A DNA stretch of 64,000 nt from Saprospiraceae bacterium (GCA_016712145.1 JADJRO010000003.1:186001-250000); one strand, 5' to 3'; numbered from the stretch's first letter, positions 43,219 to 52,330 are shown. Numbers and translations are program-made. Notes: generated by a model from the sequence alone, not told the origin.

Positions 43219-43796
43219 TAGGCCGCTATATTTTATTAATGTTTGCAGTAACTTTTCTATTCCTTCAGAATTTGGTCTTGGTGCATCTCCATACTGCAAT
43301 TTCTTGTATTTATCAAAAATTAAATAAGTTGGATAAGAAGAAATTTCATATATTTTTTCAAACTGTTCGGTTTGTTTTACATTCAATATGTAATGATCAC
43401 CTGGAATTTCATTTTTTGTAATATAATTTTCGGCTTCTTCGCGGTCAGAGTATAGGCAAAAACTTATAAATGAAATATTCTTATTTAGGAACTTATTGTA
43501 CAAAGCTTTGAAATAAGGTTCTTGATATTTACATCCGCGACATCCAACAAACCAAATAACAACATAAAAATCTTATTTTTATAAATATTTCCTAATATTT
43601 TCTGTTATCAACCCATGATTAAAAAGGTTGAATCTAATGGTAATAAATGATTCTTATTTTGCTTTAATTCACCTGGTAAATCAAGGTTGCAGCTTAAATT
43701 ATAAACATTCTCCAAAGTTCCTGCACTATTTTTATCATATTTTTTATTACATGAAAGTAAACTTATAGTAATTAATATTTTGATTATAAATTTCAT
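43216..43796 (-). pseudogene. Thioredoxin-like lipoprotein, frameshifted
   Basis: The first 62 codons give a lipoprotein start (MKFIIKILITISLLSCNKKYDKN) and stop at 43608. The remainder of a thioredoxin-like protein continues in other frames: NIYKNKIF, then VVIWFVGCRGCKYQEPYFKAL with a CxxC, then 43216-43503 (KNISFISFCLYSDREEAENYI ... PTYLIFDKYKKLQYG). At least two frameshifts, near 43600 and 43560, break it unless they are sequencing errors. The final stop TAA is part of the attC core. Confidence 0.72.
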
Positions 43797-43811
43797 ATTT
43801 TAAGTGGCCTA

Positions 43812-43937
43812 TAACGTTTTGCAGATTTGCGATGGGCGGGTTTTTCAGCACAAATGCTTATTCGAAGATACAAACTTTTTGCAAACCCATAACTTTCTTC
43901 GGAGCACGAAACCCCGCCTATTGCAAATGTGCTGTTA
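43812..43937 (-). repeat. attC-like site 29 (family E)
   Basis: Cores taacg at 43812 and gtta at 43934. Arms gcagatttgcgatgggcgg and ccgcctattgcaaatgtgc, like site 3. Confidence 0.88.
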
Positions 43938-43962
43938 GCAGTAGCCGTTTTCTGTCGTCCGA

Positions 43963-44742
43963 TTAGAATACTGAATTTTCCTCTGTCCATTTGCCTTTGT
44001 CGTAACTTGAAAATATTGCAGCGTCAAGTAAGCAAGGATAAATTTTTGCTTGCTCACAAAGTTGCTGTATGCCGTCCGAAATAAATTGATAGTAATGCGG
44101 GTCAGAAAGTCCACCTGCTGTCAAATGAATAGGGAAATTGTTTTTGTTTAACCAGTCCGCAATTCTACTGTCAAGAGGAATTTCATATTTAGTTACTCCT
44201 AAAATTTGCAGAAAATTTCTTGACTGCTTTGGTCCGAAACCATTCACTTGTCTTTGGATTGTGTCTGCTAAACTTTGTTCCCAGTATTTGTCGTCAATAG
44301 TTACTTCGTAATGTGTAATCTCTTTGAGAATAAACCAGTCATTGTCAACGATGCTTTGAAGATTGTCTTTGAGTTGCTGTGCAATAATTGTAGTCCGTCT
44401 AAGTCCGCCAAAGTCAGAAAGAATTGTCTGTGCAACTTTGTCAAGTTGGGCAAAGTTGTCAAGGCAAAACTGTAAGCTAAGTGGAAACGGGTCAGTCCGA
44501 CGTAACTGTGCAACCTTACTTGTCGGGCCAGATTTCTGTTGTGATGTCAGTAAGCAGGAAACAAGTGATTTCCAAACAACCTCTTTTGAGAAGTCCAGTC
44601 CGATTTTTTGAATATTTCTCCTGTCCCTTGTCCGCACAAATACATTGTCCTTATGCAAATTGTAAAAGTCAGTCGTCAACTGAACTTGCCAGTCGTCAAC
44701 CTCCCAATTTATTGTCCAATGTCGTGGATGCTCTGTCGTCAT
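43963..44742 (-). CDS. HhH-GPD-type DNA glycosylase-like protein
   Basis: 259 residues from MTTEHPRHWTINWE; the frame is open 16 codons further but that part lies in attC. The C-terminal half shows a helix-hairpin-helix with QVNGFGPKQSRNFLQILGVTKYEIPLDSRIADWL, close to the OGG/HhH-GPD pattern G-x-G-P-K ... D-S-R. The Lys and Asp would be the catalytic pair. It could be a repair glycosylase or a defence enzyme acting on modified bases. Sole gene of its cassette. Confidence 0.75.
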   Translation of the reverse strand: MTTEHPRHWTINWEVDDWQVQLTTDFYNLHKDNVFVRTRDRRNIQKIGLDFSKEVVWKSLVSCLLTSQQKSGPTSKVAQLRRTDPFPLSLQFCLDNFAQLDKVAQTILSDFGGLRRTTIIAQQLKDNLQSIVDNDWFILKEITHYEVTIDDKYWEQSLADTIQRQVNGFGPKQSRNFLQILGVTKYEIPLDSRIADWLNKNNFPIHLTAGGLSDPHYYQFISDGIQQLCEQAKIYPCLLDAAIFSSYDKGKWTEENSVF

Positions 44743-44753
44743 ACGGTTACTGC

Positions 44754-44882
44754 TAACGGTCTGGCGATACACGCTGGACCGCCAAACCAACGTTTACCAA
44801 AAGTAAAAAATAATTATTAATTACCGAAAAAATTAAAATAGAATCAAGAAGTTGAAGGCGGTATGGCGTGTGTAGCCTGTTA
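44754..44882 (-). repeat. attC-like site 30 (family A')
   Basis: Cores taacg at 44754 and gtta at 44879. Arms ggcgatacacgctggaccgcc and ggcggtatggcgtgtgtagcc. Confidence 0.88.
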
Positions 44883-45023
44883 CTGATTCGTGATGCTGTT
44901 CCAACAAGTGAAAAATTTAAGGATGTAAAATTAAGTGCGACGCAAAGTTGAATATAAAGCCAAACAAGAGCGATATGAATTCAGAGTACAATCATTCTGG
45001 CGTCCCTCTTGCATCATGTGAAG
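44883..45023 (-). repeat. ORF-less mini-cassette, copy 8 (variant B)
   Basis: Same variant as copies 3 and 15. Confidence 0.8.
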
Positions 45024-45154
45024 TAACGGTCTGGCAGTACACGCTGCACCGCCAAGGGGAAGCTAACCAAAAGTAAAAAATATTTATTAAACAACCGAAA
45101 AAAATTAGGAGTAAAACCTAAAATTGATAGCGGTGTAGCGTGTAGTGCCTGTTA
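45024..45154 (-). repeat. attC-like site 31 (family A)
   Basis: Cores taacg at 45024 and gtta at 45151; family A arms. Confidence 0.9.
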
Positions 45155-45295
45155 GGGTCACGTGATGCTGTCCCAACAAGTGAAACTTTTTAAACTGCCA
45201 AAAAAATCCGCTGCAATTTATTTTTAAAGGCCAAGCAATAGCGACATGAATGGAACCCAAAAGCTTTCTTAAAAAAATTCTTGCATCATGTGCGC
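45155..45295 (-). repeat. ORF-less mini-cassette, copy 9
   Basis: Common type; part of a tandem run without genes. Confidence 0.82.
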
Positions 45296-45424
45296 TAACG
45301 GTCTGGCAATACACGCTGCACCGCCAAACGCATTTAAACCAAAAGTAAAAAATTATTTTTATAACCGAGAAAAATTAAAAGTAAAACCAAAAGATGATAG
45401 CGGTGTAGCGTGTAGTGCCTGTTA
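45296..45424 (-). repeat. attC-like site 32 (family A)
   Basis: Cores taacg at 45296 and gtta at 45421; family A arms. Confidence 0.9.
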
Positions 45425-45565
45425 GGGTCACGTGATGCTGTCCCAACAAGTGGAACTTTTTAAACTGCCAAAAAAATCCGCTGCAATTTATTTTTAAAGG
45501 CCAAGCAATAGCGACATTAATCAAACAAAAATGCTATCTTAAAAAAATTCTTGCATCATGTGCGC
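45425..45565 (-). repeat. ORF-less mini-cassette, copy 10
   Basis: Common type. Confidence 0.82.
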
Positions 45566-45694
45566 TAACGGTCTGGCAATACACGCTGCACTGCCAACCG
45601 CATTTAAACCAAAAGTAAAAAATTATTTTTATAACCGAGAAAAATTAAAAGTAAAACCAAAAGATGATAGCGGTGTAGCGTGTAGTGCCTGTTA
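45566..45694 (-). repeat. attC-like site 33 (family A)
   Basis: Cores taacg at 45566 and gtta at 45691; arm reads gctgcactgcc (one change). Confidence 0.9.
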
Positions 45695-45837
45695 GGGTCA
45701 CGTGATGCTGTCCCAACAAGTGAAACATTTTAAACTGCCCAAAAAAAATCCGCTGCAATCAATTTTTGGAAGCCAAGCAATAGCGACATTAATCGAACCA
45801 CTAAGCTTTCTTTAAAATATTCTTGCATCATGTGCGC
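45695..45837 (-). repeat. ORF-less mini-cassette, copy 11
   Basis: Common type with two extra bases in the poly-A run. Confidence 0.82.
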
Positions 45838-45966
45838 TAACGGTCTGGCAATACACGCTGCACCGCCAAACGCAAGTTGACCAAAAGTAAAAAATAATTT
45901 TTAAAAACCGAAAAAATTAAGAGTAAAACCTAAAGTTGATAGCGGGGTAGCGAGTAGTGCCTGTTA
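45838..45966 (-). repeat. attC-like site 34 (family A)
   Basis: Cores taacg at 45838 and gtta at 45963; arm gcgggg(t)agcgagtagtgcc with one change. Confidence 0.9.
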
Positions 45967-46107
45967 GGGTCACGTGATGCTGTCCCAACAAGTGGAACTT
46001 TTTAAACTGCTAAAAAAAATCCGCTGCAATTTATTTTTAAAGGCCAAGCAATAGCGACATGAATCGAACCCAAAAGCTATCTTAAAAAATTCTTGCATCA
46101 TGTGCGC
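45967..46107 (-). repeat. ORF-less mini-cassette, copy 12
   Basis: Common type; last of the 44.8-46.1 kb run. Confidence 0.82.
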
Positions 46108-46239
46108 TAACGGATTTGGCATAGACGCTGCACCGCCAAATGTTTAGCAGCCAAAAATAGGAAATTAGTTTTTCATTACTAAAAAAATTAAAAGAGAATT
46201 ATTCATGATGCCTGGTGGGGTAGAGTCTATGCCGTGTTA
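46108..46239 (-). repeat. attC-like site 35 (family B)
   Basis: Cores taacg at 46108 and gtta at 46236. Arms ggcatagacgctgcaccgcc and ggtggggtagagtctatgcc. Confidence 0.89.
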
Positions 46240-46292
46240 CTGGCGGTTTATTTATTGCTCTTTGAAATTAATTAAGACTTTTTGAATTTGAA

Positions 46293-47165
46293 TTACTTTC
46301 TAATTTTCCTCATATTTATCGTTACGTTGTGTTTTCTAAACCAAGTGATATCTCCATTTTCCATTATTTCGTAATACTCAATTCCATGATAATATTTAGT
46401 TTTGAATATTGTTTTATTAGCGTTTAAGAATTCTATTTCTTTATATTCCACGGCAGAATTTAAAAATCCAAAATAGTAATTTTCATTTTCATGTTTAAAC
46501 ATTTGGCATTTTTCACCTTCACCTCCTCTTGGGATTACAATATCATTGTAGCGTAATGTATCCCTTGGTGTAAATATTTGCCAAATACCTAAATTACTTC
46601 TATGCCCTTTTTCAAAGGAATGGAATCTATTCAACTTCAATAACAATTTATGGATATCTATTGTATCACTTAAATTCAATTGTAATTTATAGAAGAGATC
46701 ATTTAAACTTATATTTTGGTAGTTATCATCTATATCAAATTCTTGGGTATACATTCCACTGATAAAGTAATTGACCAAATCGTTATACTCAATGAGCCCC
46801 GATTTAAAACCTTTCATTATTATTGGAAATGTAAATTTTTCCATATCCAAATATTTTGTATGTACCCAAATATATGAAGCAATATATCCATTATTTCCAC
46901 TTCTTTTTGGATCTGGAAATCCGTATTTATTAATATACATACTTGCTAAAATCAAATTGCGCTCAAAAATTGAATCATGGTTTCCACCTTTTTGCGCCAG
47001 TGTTTGATCAATTTGGTACAACTTATCCCAAAAAATTTTGTGCTGTTCAGGTGTTTTTAACTTATTTATAATTAATTTTAGTTCAGTAGTATCATGGAAC
47101 TGACTACGAACTAAATCAATGTTTATAGTTAAGAATAATGAAATAATAAAAAATTTACTATTCAT
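46293..47165 (-). CDS. Secreted protein of unknown function
   Basis: 290 residues with a probable signal peptide (MNSKFFIISLFLTINIDLVRSQ). The N-terminal two thirds are helical (LKLIINKLKTPEQHKIFWDKLYQ, FIISLFERNLILASMY-like), the rest beta-rich with IVIPRGGEGEKCQMF and YYHGIEYYEIMENGDITWF. I do not recognise the family. Sole gene of its cassette. Confidence 0.68.
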   Translation of the reverse strand: MNSKFFIISLFLTINIDLVRSQFHDTTELKLIINKLKTPEQHKIFWDKLYQIDQTLAQKGGNHDSIFERNLILASMYINKYGFPDPKRSGNNGYIASYIWVHTKYLDMEKFTFPIIMKGFKSGLIEYNDLVNYFISGMYTQEFDIDDNYQNISLNDLFYKLQLNLSDTIDIHKLLLKLNRFHSFEKGHRSNLGIWQIFTPRDTLRYNDIVIPRGGEGEKCQMFKHENENYYFGFLNSAVEYKEIEFLNANKTIFKTKYYHGIEYYEIMENGDITWFRKHNVTINMRKIRK

Positions 47166-47189
47166 GAAATAATTTTAATAAATCGCCAG

Positions 47190-47322
47190 TAACGGGTTTG
47201 GGATAGACGCTGCACCGCCAAATCATTAGCAGCCAAAAATAAAGATTAAGTTTTTCATTACCGAAAAAAATTAAAAGTGAATGACTTTTGATGCTTGGCG
47301 TTGTAGAGTCTATGCCATGTTG
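47190..47322 (-). repeat. attC-like site 36 (family B)
   Basis: Cores taacg at 47190 and gttg at 47319; matches site 5 from acggg onward, as the 3' site of the duplicated cassette. Confidence 0.9.
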
Positions 47323-47342
47323 GCAGCAGATTTTATCCGCTT

Positions 47343-48224
47343 TCACTGTTTGATAATCATTCCAGTTTTTCGTGTTCTATTATTGCTCCTTACCTCATAG
47401 AAGTAGATACTAGGTGGCAAAAGTTCCGTATTTATTGTAGCGTAGTTTGTAAATATTTGATCTAAAACACACTTTCCCATTAAATCATAAAGAGTAACCC
47501 TTGTTTGTATGTTGTTTAAGAATTGGAATGTAAGATTATCGAAAAAAGGATTCGGAAAAACTTTCAAATTTTCAGAAGCAGTCTGATCGTCAACACCTGT
47601 AATAATTAAATTGCAGTCCTGGTGCCATGCTGAATCCCTATTTCTATAGTAATATTGGTTTTTATAAAGACCAAGGATACTATCTTTATAGCATCTTAAA
47701 GGTCCAATACCTAAGGTGTGATGGACAACTGGAAACATGCCATATGTATTACCGATTCCTTCAATTACAAATCCAGAAAATCCAATAAGCAAGTCGGATA
47801 CTAAATAATCAAAGCGTTTTCGCTGATGCCCATTAATTGTAATTGTGTCAACAGATAAAACTTTTACTACTGGCTGGACGAGTGCCCCATGAAAACAATT
47901 CAGTACGAATGTATCACCTTGTTGTGCATTAAAGTCATATATTAAACACCAACTCGTGCCACTATAAAAATAAACCCGGTTGCTATCTGAATATGTGTAT
48001 TGTTGTGAGGTGTCCGACCAACCAGGTCCATAGTGTTCAATTATTGTTAAGATCTTACAACTTTGTCCATCTATAACTGTATCTGCAACCGACTCAAATG
48101 TTGTGAATGTTGTATAATTGGGATTGATTGTACCTTGTGTGTAAGTCCATTTTGCACCAATTGGAGCCCATGTCTGGGTTAAGGCTAGGTTCGGTAGAAT
48201 AAGAAAAAGTAGAAGCGACTTCAT
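47343..48224 (-). CDS. Secreted protein with T9SS C-terminal sorting domain (copy 2)
   Basis: 293 residues, near-identical to copy 1 at 5625-6506, with scattered substitutions (for example TQTW for TQAW, CYKD for CYED, NNIQTRV for KNIQTRI). Same signal peptide and type A sorting domain, so also a type IX secretion substrate. Here the 5' flank is intact: the cassette ends at ctgcc followed by the complete attC 37, so this copy shows the ancestral arrangement. Confidence 0.86.
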   Translation of the reverse strand: MKSLLLFLILPNLALTQTWAPIGAKWTYTQGTINPNYTTFTTFESVADTVIDGQSCKILTIIEHYGPGWSDTSQQYTYSDSNRVYFYSGTSWCLIYDFNAQQGDTFVLNCFHGALVQPVVKVLSVDTITINGHQRKRFDYLVSDLLIGFSGFVIEGIGNTYGMFPVVHHTLGIGPLRCYKDSILGLYKNQYYYRNRDSAWHQDCNLIITGVDDQTASENLKVFPNPFFDNLTFQFLNNIQTRVTLYDLMGKCVLDQIFTNYATINTELLPPSIYFYEVRSNNRTRKTGMIIKQ

Positions 48225-48278
48225 GGTAAATAAAATTAGTTTTATACGATGCCTGTTGTTTTAAGTTAAATTTGCTGC

Positions 48279-48407
48279 CAACGGATTAGTATACACGCGG
48301 TACCGCTGCTTGGAAGCAGCCAAAGTTACGGATTACTTTTATTTTTTTTGTAAGCCAAAAGTAAAAAAATAAATACGGATCGGCGGGATCGAGTGTATAC
48401 TGTGTTA
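48279..48407 (-). repeat. attC-like site 37 (family C)
   Basis: Cores caacg at 48279 and gtta at 48404. Arms agtatacacgcggtaccgc and ggcgggatcgagtgtatact. Confidence 0.88.
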
Positions 48408-48420
48408 GTGCCAGTGCTTT

Positions 48421-48756
48421 CTATAAGTTTAAGAGTTGCTCAATTTCTTTTTCCAAATTCGGAATGTCACGAACAATGATTGACCACACAATATCTTCTG
48501 AAACGCTATCATAACCGTGGCTAATTCTATTCCTAGTATCTACAATTTTCCGTGTATTTGTCAATTGAAATTCTGGCTTTACTTTTAATATTCTGTTTAC
48601 AGCTTCACCAATAATTTCAATATTTCGTTCTATTGCCCGTTTAGTTTTTAAATCCTTTTGAAACTTCAAGAAATTTTTCTTGTCTGGCTGGAATTGATAA
48701 ATTTCTTGTATTGCTTGTTTAATATCGTTAAGCCAAACCTTAATATCATTTTCCAT
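48421..48756 (-). CDS. hepT: HepT-like HEPN toxin
   Basis: 111 residues, all helical, with the HEPN motif TRNRISHGYDS (R-x4-H-x-Y), the site adenylylated by MntA-type antitoxins. HepT is a ribonuclease that cleaves tRNA or mRNA. It overlaps the MntA-like gene by 11 bp in a two-gene cassette. Confidence 0.92.
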   Translation of the reverse strand: MENDIKVWLNDIKQAIQEIYQFQPDKKNFLKFQKDLKTKRAIERNIEIIGEAVNRILKVKPEFQLTNTRKIVDTRNRISHGYDSVSEDIVWSIIVRDIPNLEKEIEQLLNL

Positions 48757-49048
48757 AGATAAGTACTTTAGTCTGATCTATTTCTTTTCTTAAGTAGGGA
48801 TTTTTAATTGCTTTTTGTTCCAACAGATCAATATGTCTTTTGAACAGATTTTCAAGTTGTAATTTAAGGCTGAAATAATAGTCAGAATAATTAATAGGAT
48901 CACTTTCGTCAATATCAACGACTAAATCAATGTCGCTGTCTAAGTTAAATTTGTCAGTTGTAACTGAGCCAAATGCAAAGAGAGCTTTTACTTTGTTGGA
49001 AAGGCAAAGTTTATTTATTTGATCTATATGTGTATTAATTTCTTTCAT
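48746..49048 (-). CDS. mntA: MntA-like nucleotidyltransferase antitoxin
   Basis: 100 residues. FAFGSVTTDKFNLDSDIDLVVDID holds the minimal nucleotidyltransferase motif GSx10DxD. MntA AMPylates the HEPN Tyr and so silences HepT. It lies upstream of and overlapping hepT. Confidence 0.92.
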   Translation of the reverse strand: MKEINTHIDQINKLCLSNKVKALFAFGSVTTDKFNLDSDIDLVVDIDESDPINYSDYYFSLKLQLENLFKRHIDLLEQKAIKNPYLRKEIDQTKVLIYGK

Positions 49049-49097
49049 TACTAGTGCAAAGTTACGTATTTATTAGGATATATTATGGCATTGGCAG

Positions 49098-49226
49098 TAA
49101 CGGTCTGGCAATACACGCTGCACCGCCAAACGCAAGTTGACCAAAAGTAAAAAATAATTTTTACAAACCGAAAAAATTAAGAGTAAAACCTAAAGTTGAT
49201 AGCGGGGTAGCGTGTAGTGCCTGTTA
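49098..49226 (-). repeat. attC-like site 38 (family A)
   Basis: Cores taacg at 49098 and gtta at 49223; family A arms. Confidence 0.9.
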
Positions 49227-49367
49227 GGGTCACGTGATGCTGTCCCAACAAGTGGAACTTTTTAAACTGCTAAAAAAATCCGCTGCAATTTATTTTTAAA
49301 GGCCAAGCAATAGCGACATTAAACGAACCCAAAAGCTATCTTAAAAAAATTCTTGCATCATGTGCGC
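49227..49367 (-). repeat. ORF-less mini-cassette, copy 13
   Basis: Common type. Confidence 0.82.
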
Positions 49368-49496
49368 TAACGGTCTGGCAATACACGCTGCACCGCCAAC
49401 CGCATTTAAACCAAAAGTAAAAAATTATTTTTATAACCGAGAAAAATTAAAAGTAAAACCAAAAGATGATAGCGGTGTAGCGTGTAGTGCCTGTTA
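49368..49496 (-). repeat. attC-like site 39 (family A)
   Basis: Cores taacg at 49368 and gtta at 49493; family A arms. Confidence 0.9.
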
Positions 49497-49638
49497 GGGT
49501 CGCGTGATGCTGTCCCAACAAGTGAAACATTTTAAACCGCAATATTAAATCTGCTGCAATTGATTTTTAAAAGCCAAGCAATAGCGACAGTAATCGAACC
49601 CAAAAGCTATCTTAAAAAAATTCTTGCATCATGTGCGC
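49497..49638 (-). repeat. ORF-less mini-cassette, copy 14
   Basis: Common type. Confidence 0.82.
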
Positions 49639-49768
49639 TAACGGTCTGTCTATACACGCTGGACCGCCAAACGAACGTTAACCAAAAGTAAAAAATAAAT
49701 TTTAAATACCGAAAAAATTTAAAATAGAATCCGGGAGTTGAAGGCGCTATGGCGTGTGTAGCCTGTTA
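49639..49768 (-). repeat. attC-like site 40 (family A')
   Basis: Cores taacg at 49639 and gtta at 49765. Arms gtctatacacgctggaccgcc and ggcgctatggcgtgtgtagcc. Confidence 0.88.
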
Positions 49769-49909
49769 CTGATTCGTGATGCTGTTCCAACAAGTGAAAA
49801 ATTTAAGGATGTAAAATTAAAATCGACGCAAAGTTGAATATAAAGCCAAACAAGAGCGATATGAATTCAGAGCACAATCATTTTGGCGTCCCTCTTGCAT
49901 CATGTGCAG
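49769..49909 (-). repeat. ORF-less mini-cassette, copy 15 (variant B)
   Basis: Same variant as copies 3 and 8. Confidence 0.8.
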
Positions 49910-50035
49910 TAACGTTTTCGGGCTTGGCGAAGGTGGCGATTTTCAGCACAAATGTTGATGCGGAGAACCAATGTTTGATTAACCACAAATGTGTTTGCGG
50001 AGCACTGAACCGCCACTTTTGCCAAACCCGTGTTA
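49910..50035 (-). repeat. attC-like site 41 (family F)
   Basis: Cores taacg at 49910 and gtta at 50032. Arms cgggcttggcgaaggtggcg and cgccacttttgccaaacccg. Confidence 0.88.
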
Positions 50036-50059
50036 TAGCCAGTGGTTCTTTCTCGTCCG

Positions 50060-50875
50060 TTAGTTTTCATTATATCCAAATTGTCTGCTTCGTAAAACTT
50101 CTTTCCACCAACTTTCTCTGTCAATTATGGTTTGGTCGTCTGTAGTTGATTTATAAATGTCAAGAATTGAGTATCTGAAATTTTGTTTTATATGATCAAA
50201 TGCTAATGCTTTAAGTCCAATATTACCACCGTGTCCATTGTTTACGTAGGCTCTCCAACGTCCTAAAATCATATGTTCACCGTAGGCGGAACCAACATAC
50301 ATTTTTCCATTTGAAATGTCGGTCATTAGGTAAACACCTTTTTGGTTTTGAAGTGCAGTTTTCCAATTGTCCTTTTCGATTACTCTTCTTAACTCGTCCC
50401 AAGAAATATTTACCTTTTCATAACCAGGAAATAAGTCATTGTCAAAAGTGTCAGGTAAAATTTGAGATACATAACAGTCGTCAATTACTGATTCGGCATT
50501 ACGAATCATTGTCTGTGCTTTGTTCTTAAATTTTACGATTAAACGACCAACATATTTTTTGTATTCGGGCAGGTCTTGATATTCATAGCCAACGCCATTG
50601 AGTATATTCAAGTCCTTAGTTACTTGTCCAATATGAAACAACAACCAAAAATCTTCATTTGGCTTTATCTTAACGAGTCCAACCGTGATTTGCCCCGCTT
50701 TGTATGATTTGTTTTTGTTGTAATTCCAATATTGCCCATCAAGCATTGTTGAAATGTCACCATTTTTAAAAAGTTCAATCGGATTCCAATTCTGGGCAAA
50801 CATCAAATTGAAACGAATCTTAACATTATTAATGTTATCAAGTCGTAATAAGTCGTTTAATTTAATGCTGTCCAT
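50060..50875 (-). CDS. GIY-YIG nuclease-domain protein
   Basis: 271 residues. The C-terminal third holds a GIY-YIG domain (GVYLMTDISNGKMYVGSAYGEHMILGRWRAY with the catalytic Tyr/Arg region, then the Glu side in TIIDRESWWKEVL). The first 170 residues are a separate alpha/beta domain (MDSIKLNDLLRLDNINNVKIRF, ITVGLVKIKPNEDFWLLFHIG) that I cannot name. A nuclease with target-binding domain, possibly acting in defence. Downstream of the broken HARE-HTH gene in the same cassette. Confidence 0.83.
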   Translation of the reverse strand: MDSIKLNDLLRLDNINNVKIRFNLMFAQNWNPIELFKNGDISTMLDGQYWNYNKNKSYKAGQITVGLVKIKPNEDFWLLFHIGQVTKDLNILNGVGYEYQDLPEYKKYVGRLIVKFKNKAQTMIRNAESVIDDCYVSQILPDTFDNDLFPGYEKVNISWDELRRVIEKDNWKTALQNQKGVYLMTDISNGKMYVGSAYGEHMILGRWRAYVNNGHGGNIGLKALAFDHIKQNFRYSILDIYKSTTDDQTIIDRESWWKEVLRSRQFGYNEN

Positions 50876-50903
50876 TTTCTACAATTTGTTGTTTCGCTTA
50901 TTT

Positions 50904-51880
50904 TTATTCTTGGTCTGTTGGTATGTGTTTGTCCTTGCAATATTTTTCTACTTCTGTGTCGTTTGCAAAGTAGTCGTCACAAAATTCGTCAAGTTCTTTT
51001 TCTGCTCCGGGAACATACTTTTCGTCTGCGGTCATTAGTTTTTCTGTGTGCACAATAAATGATTTAAATTTCTCATTCATTTTACAAAGTTTATCTATGG
51101 TCTTGAAGTCCAAGTTGCGATACTTTGGTTGAAAGAGAACTTTGCTTTGATACGGATTTGCATTTAATTCAATAACTCCAATTCCAAATGCCTGATTTAA
51201 TCTTTCCATTTCTTCGGTTAAACTGTCGCTAAATTCAAACGCAACTAAATACCCGAAGTTTGCCCAACTTGAATTCGAAACCGCTTGAAAAAATGCTTTT
51301 TAAGTTCGCTGTCGCTATTGATTTCTTTTTTTATTTCGTATGAGCTAATTTTAAAGGTGTCAACTTGGTTAATTGCTTTAAGAAAATTTTGACTTTCCTT
51401 CGTTTGTAATTTCAAAAAACGAATACCAACCATATCGGGATGTGTCCATATTTGATTGTTATCAATACCTGTTTTTGATTCTTCGTGAAATATGGTCTTT
51501 GAATAGATACCTGTATTTTTCAAATAGCTACTTAGGAGTTTATGTAAATCTCTTTCGATATAGCTCGCTGTTTTGTCTGTCTTTTTTGTTGATACTGTAG
51601 TTGTGGATACTGTTGCACCGCTTAAAACATCAAGTCCAATGGTTTCTTCATTTTTTGTTAAGTAATAACCATAGCCGCCTCCTTCTTGTTTTATTCTTTT
51701 TACACGAGTGTCGCCATTTCGGATATATTCACCTAATGATGCTGATATTGTCGCTGCAGGTGTTTTCGCTGCACCAAAGTCGAAATACTTTTTAGCAATA
51801 ATGTTATTACATACTTCTAAGTAATTAGTTATTCCACCTAAGTCCTCAAGACTCTTTAAAACAGCTTCTTTTATTGTCAT
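50904..51880 (-). pseudogene. HARE-HTH domain protein, interrupted by a frameshift
   Basis: Two frames join into one protein. 51245-51880 gives an N-terminal HARE-HTH (MTIKEAVLKSLEDLGGITNYLEVCNNIIAKKYF) and middle region ending SDSELKK. A -1 shift near 51300 (CTTAAAAAGC) restores AFFQAVSNSSWANFGYLVAFEF, leading into 50904-51209 (MERLNQAFGIGVIELNANPYQSKVLF). The second half has the restriction-like pattern of COG2958-type proteins. It is probably inactivated, or a sequencing error. Its partner in the cassette is the GIY-YIG gene. Confidence 0.75.
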
Positions 51881-51927
51881 AATATTTCGATTTTAGTTGT
51901 AATGTTCATTTGTCCTACCATTGGCTA

Positions 51928-52057
51928 TAACGGTCTGGCAATACACGCTGCACCGCCAAACGCAAGTTGACCAAAAAGTAAAAAATAATTTTTACAAACC
52001 GAAAAAATTAAGAGTAAAACCTAAAGTTGATAGCGGGGTAGCGTGTAGTGCCTGTTA
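51928..52057 (-). repeat. attC-like site 42 (family A)
   Basis: Cores taacg at 51928 and gtta at 52054; one extra A in the spacer. Confidence 0.9.
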
Positions 52058-52198
52058 GGGTCACGTGATGCTGTCCCAACAAGTGGAACTTTTTAAACTG
52101 CTAAAAAAATCCGCTGCAATTTATTTTTAAAAGCCAAGCAATAGCGACATTAAACGAACCCAAAAGCTATCTTAAAAAAATTCTTGCATCATGTGCGC
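52058..52198 (-). repeat. ORF-less mini-cassette, copy 16
   Basis: Common type. Confidence 0.82.
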
Positions 52199-52330
52199 TA
52201 ACGGATTAGTATAGACGCTGCATCGCCAAACCTTTCGTAACCAAAAGTATAAAATAAAATTTTCATTACAGGAAAAAATTAAAAGAGAATGATTTAGGAT
52301 TCCTGGCGGTGTAGAGTCTATGCTGTGTTA
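52199..52330 (-). repeat. attC-like site 43 (family B)
   Basis: Cores taacg at 52199 and gtta at 52327. Arms agtatagacgctgcatcgcc and ggcggtgtagagtctatgc. Confidence 0.88.

Noticed and set aside
43963..44790. Longer start of the glycosylase-like gene at 44790
   Set aside because: The first 16 codons lie in attC site 30 and translate to the same kind of shadow peptide seen at other attC sites; MTTEHPRHW at 44742 is preferred.
42545..46239. Regular repeats resembling a CRISPR array
   Set aside because: Units are about 270 bp, built of long palindromic attC sites plus a near-constant spacer; no short repeats, unique spacers or cas genes.
51290..51310. Programmed -1 frameshifting in the HARE-HTH gene
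   Set aside because: The site CTTAAAAAGC lacks a full slippery heptamer in frame, and no downstream structure was evident; mutation or sequencing error is simpler.
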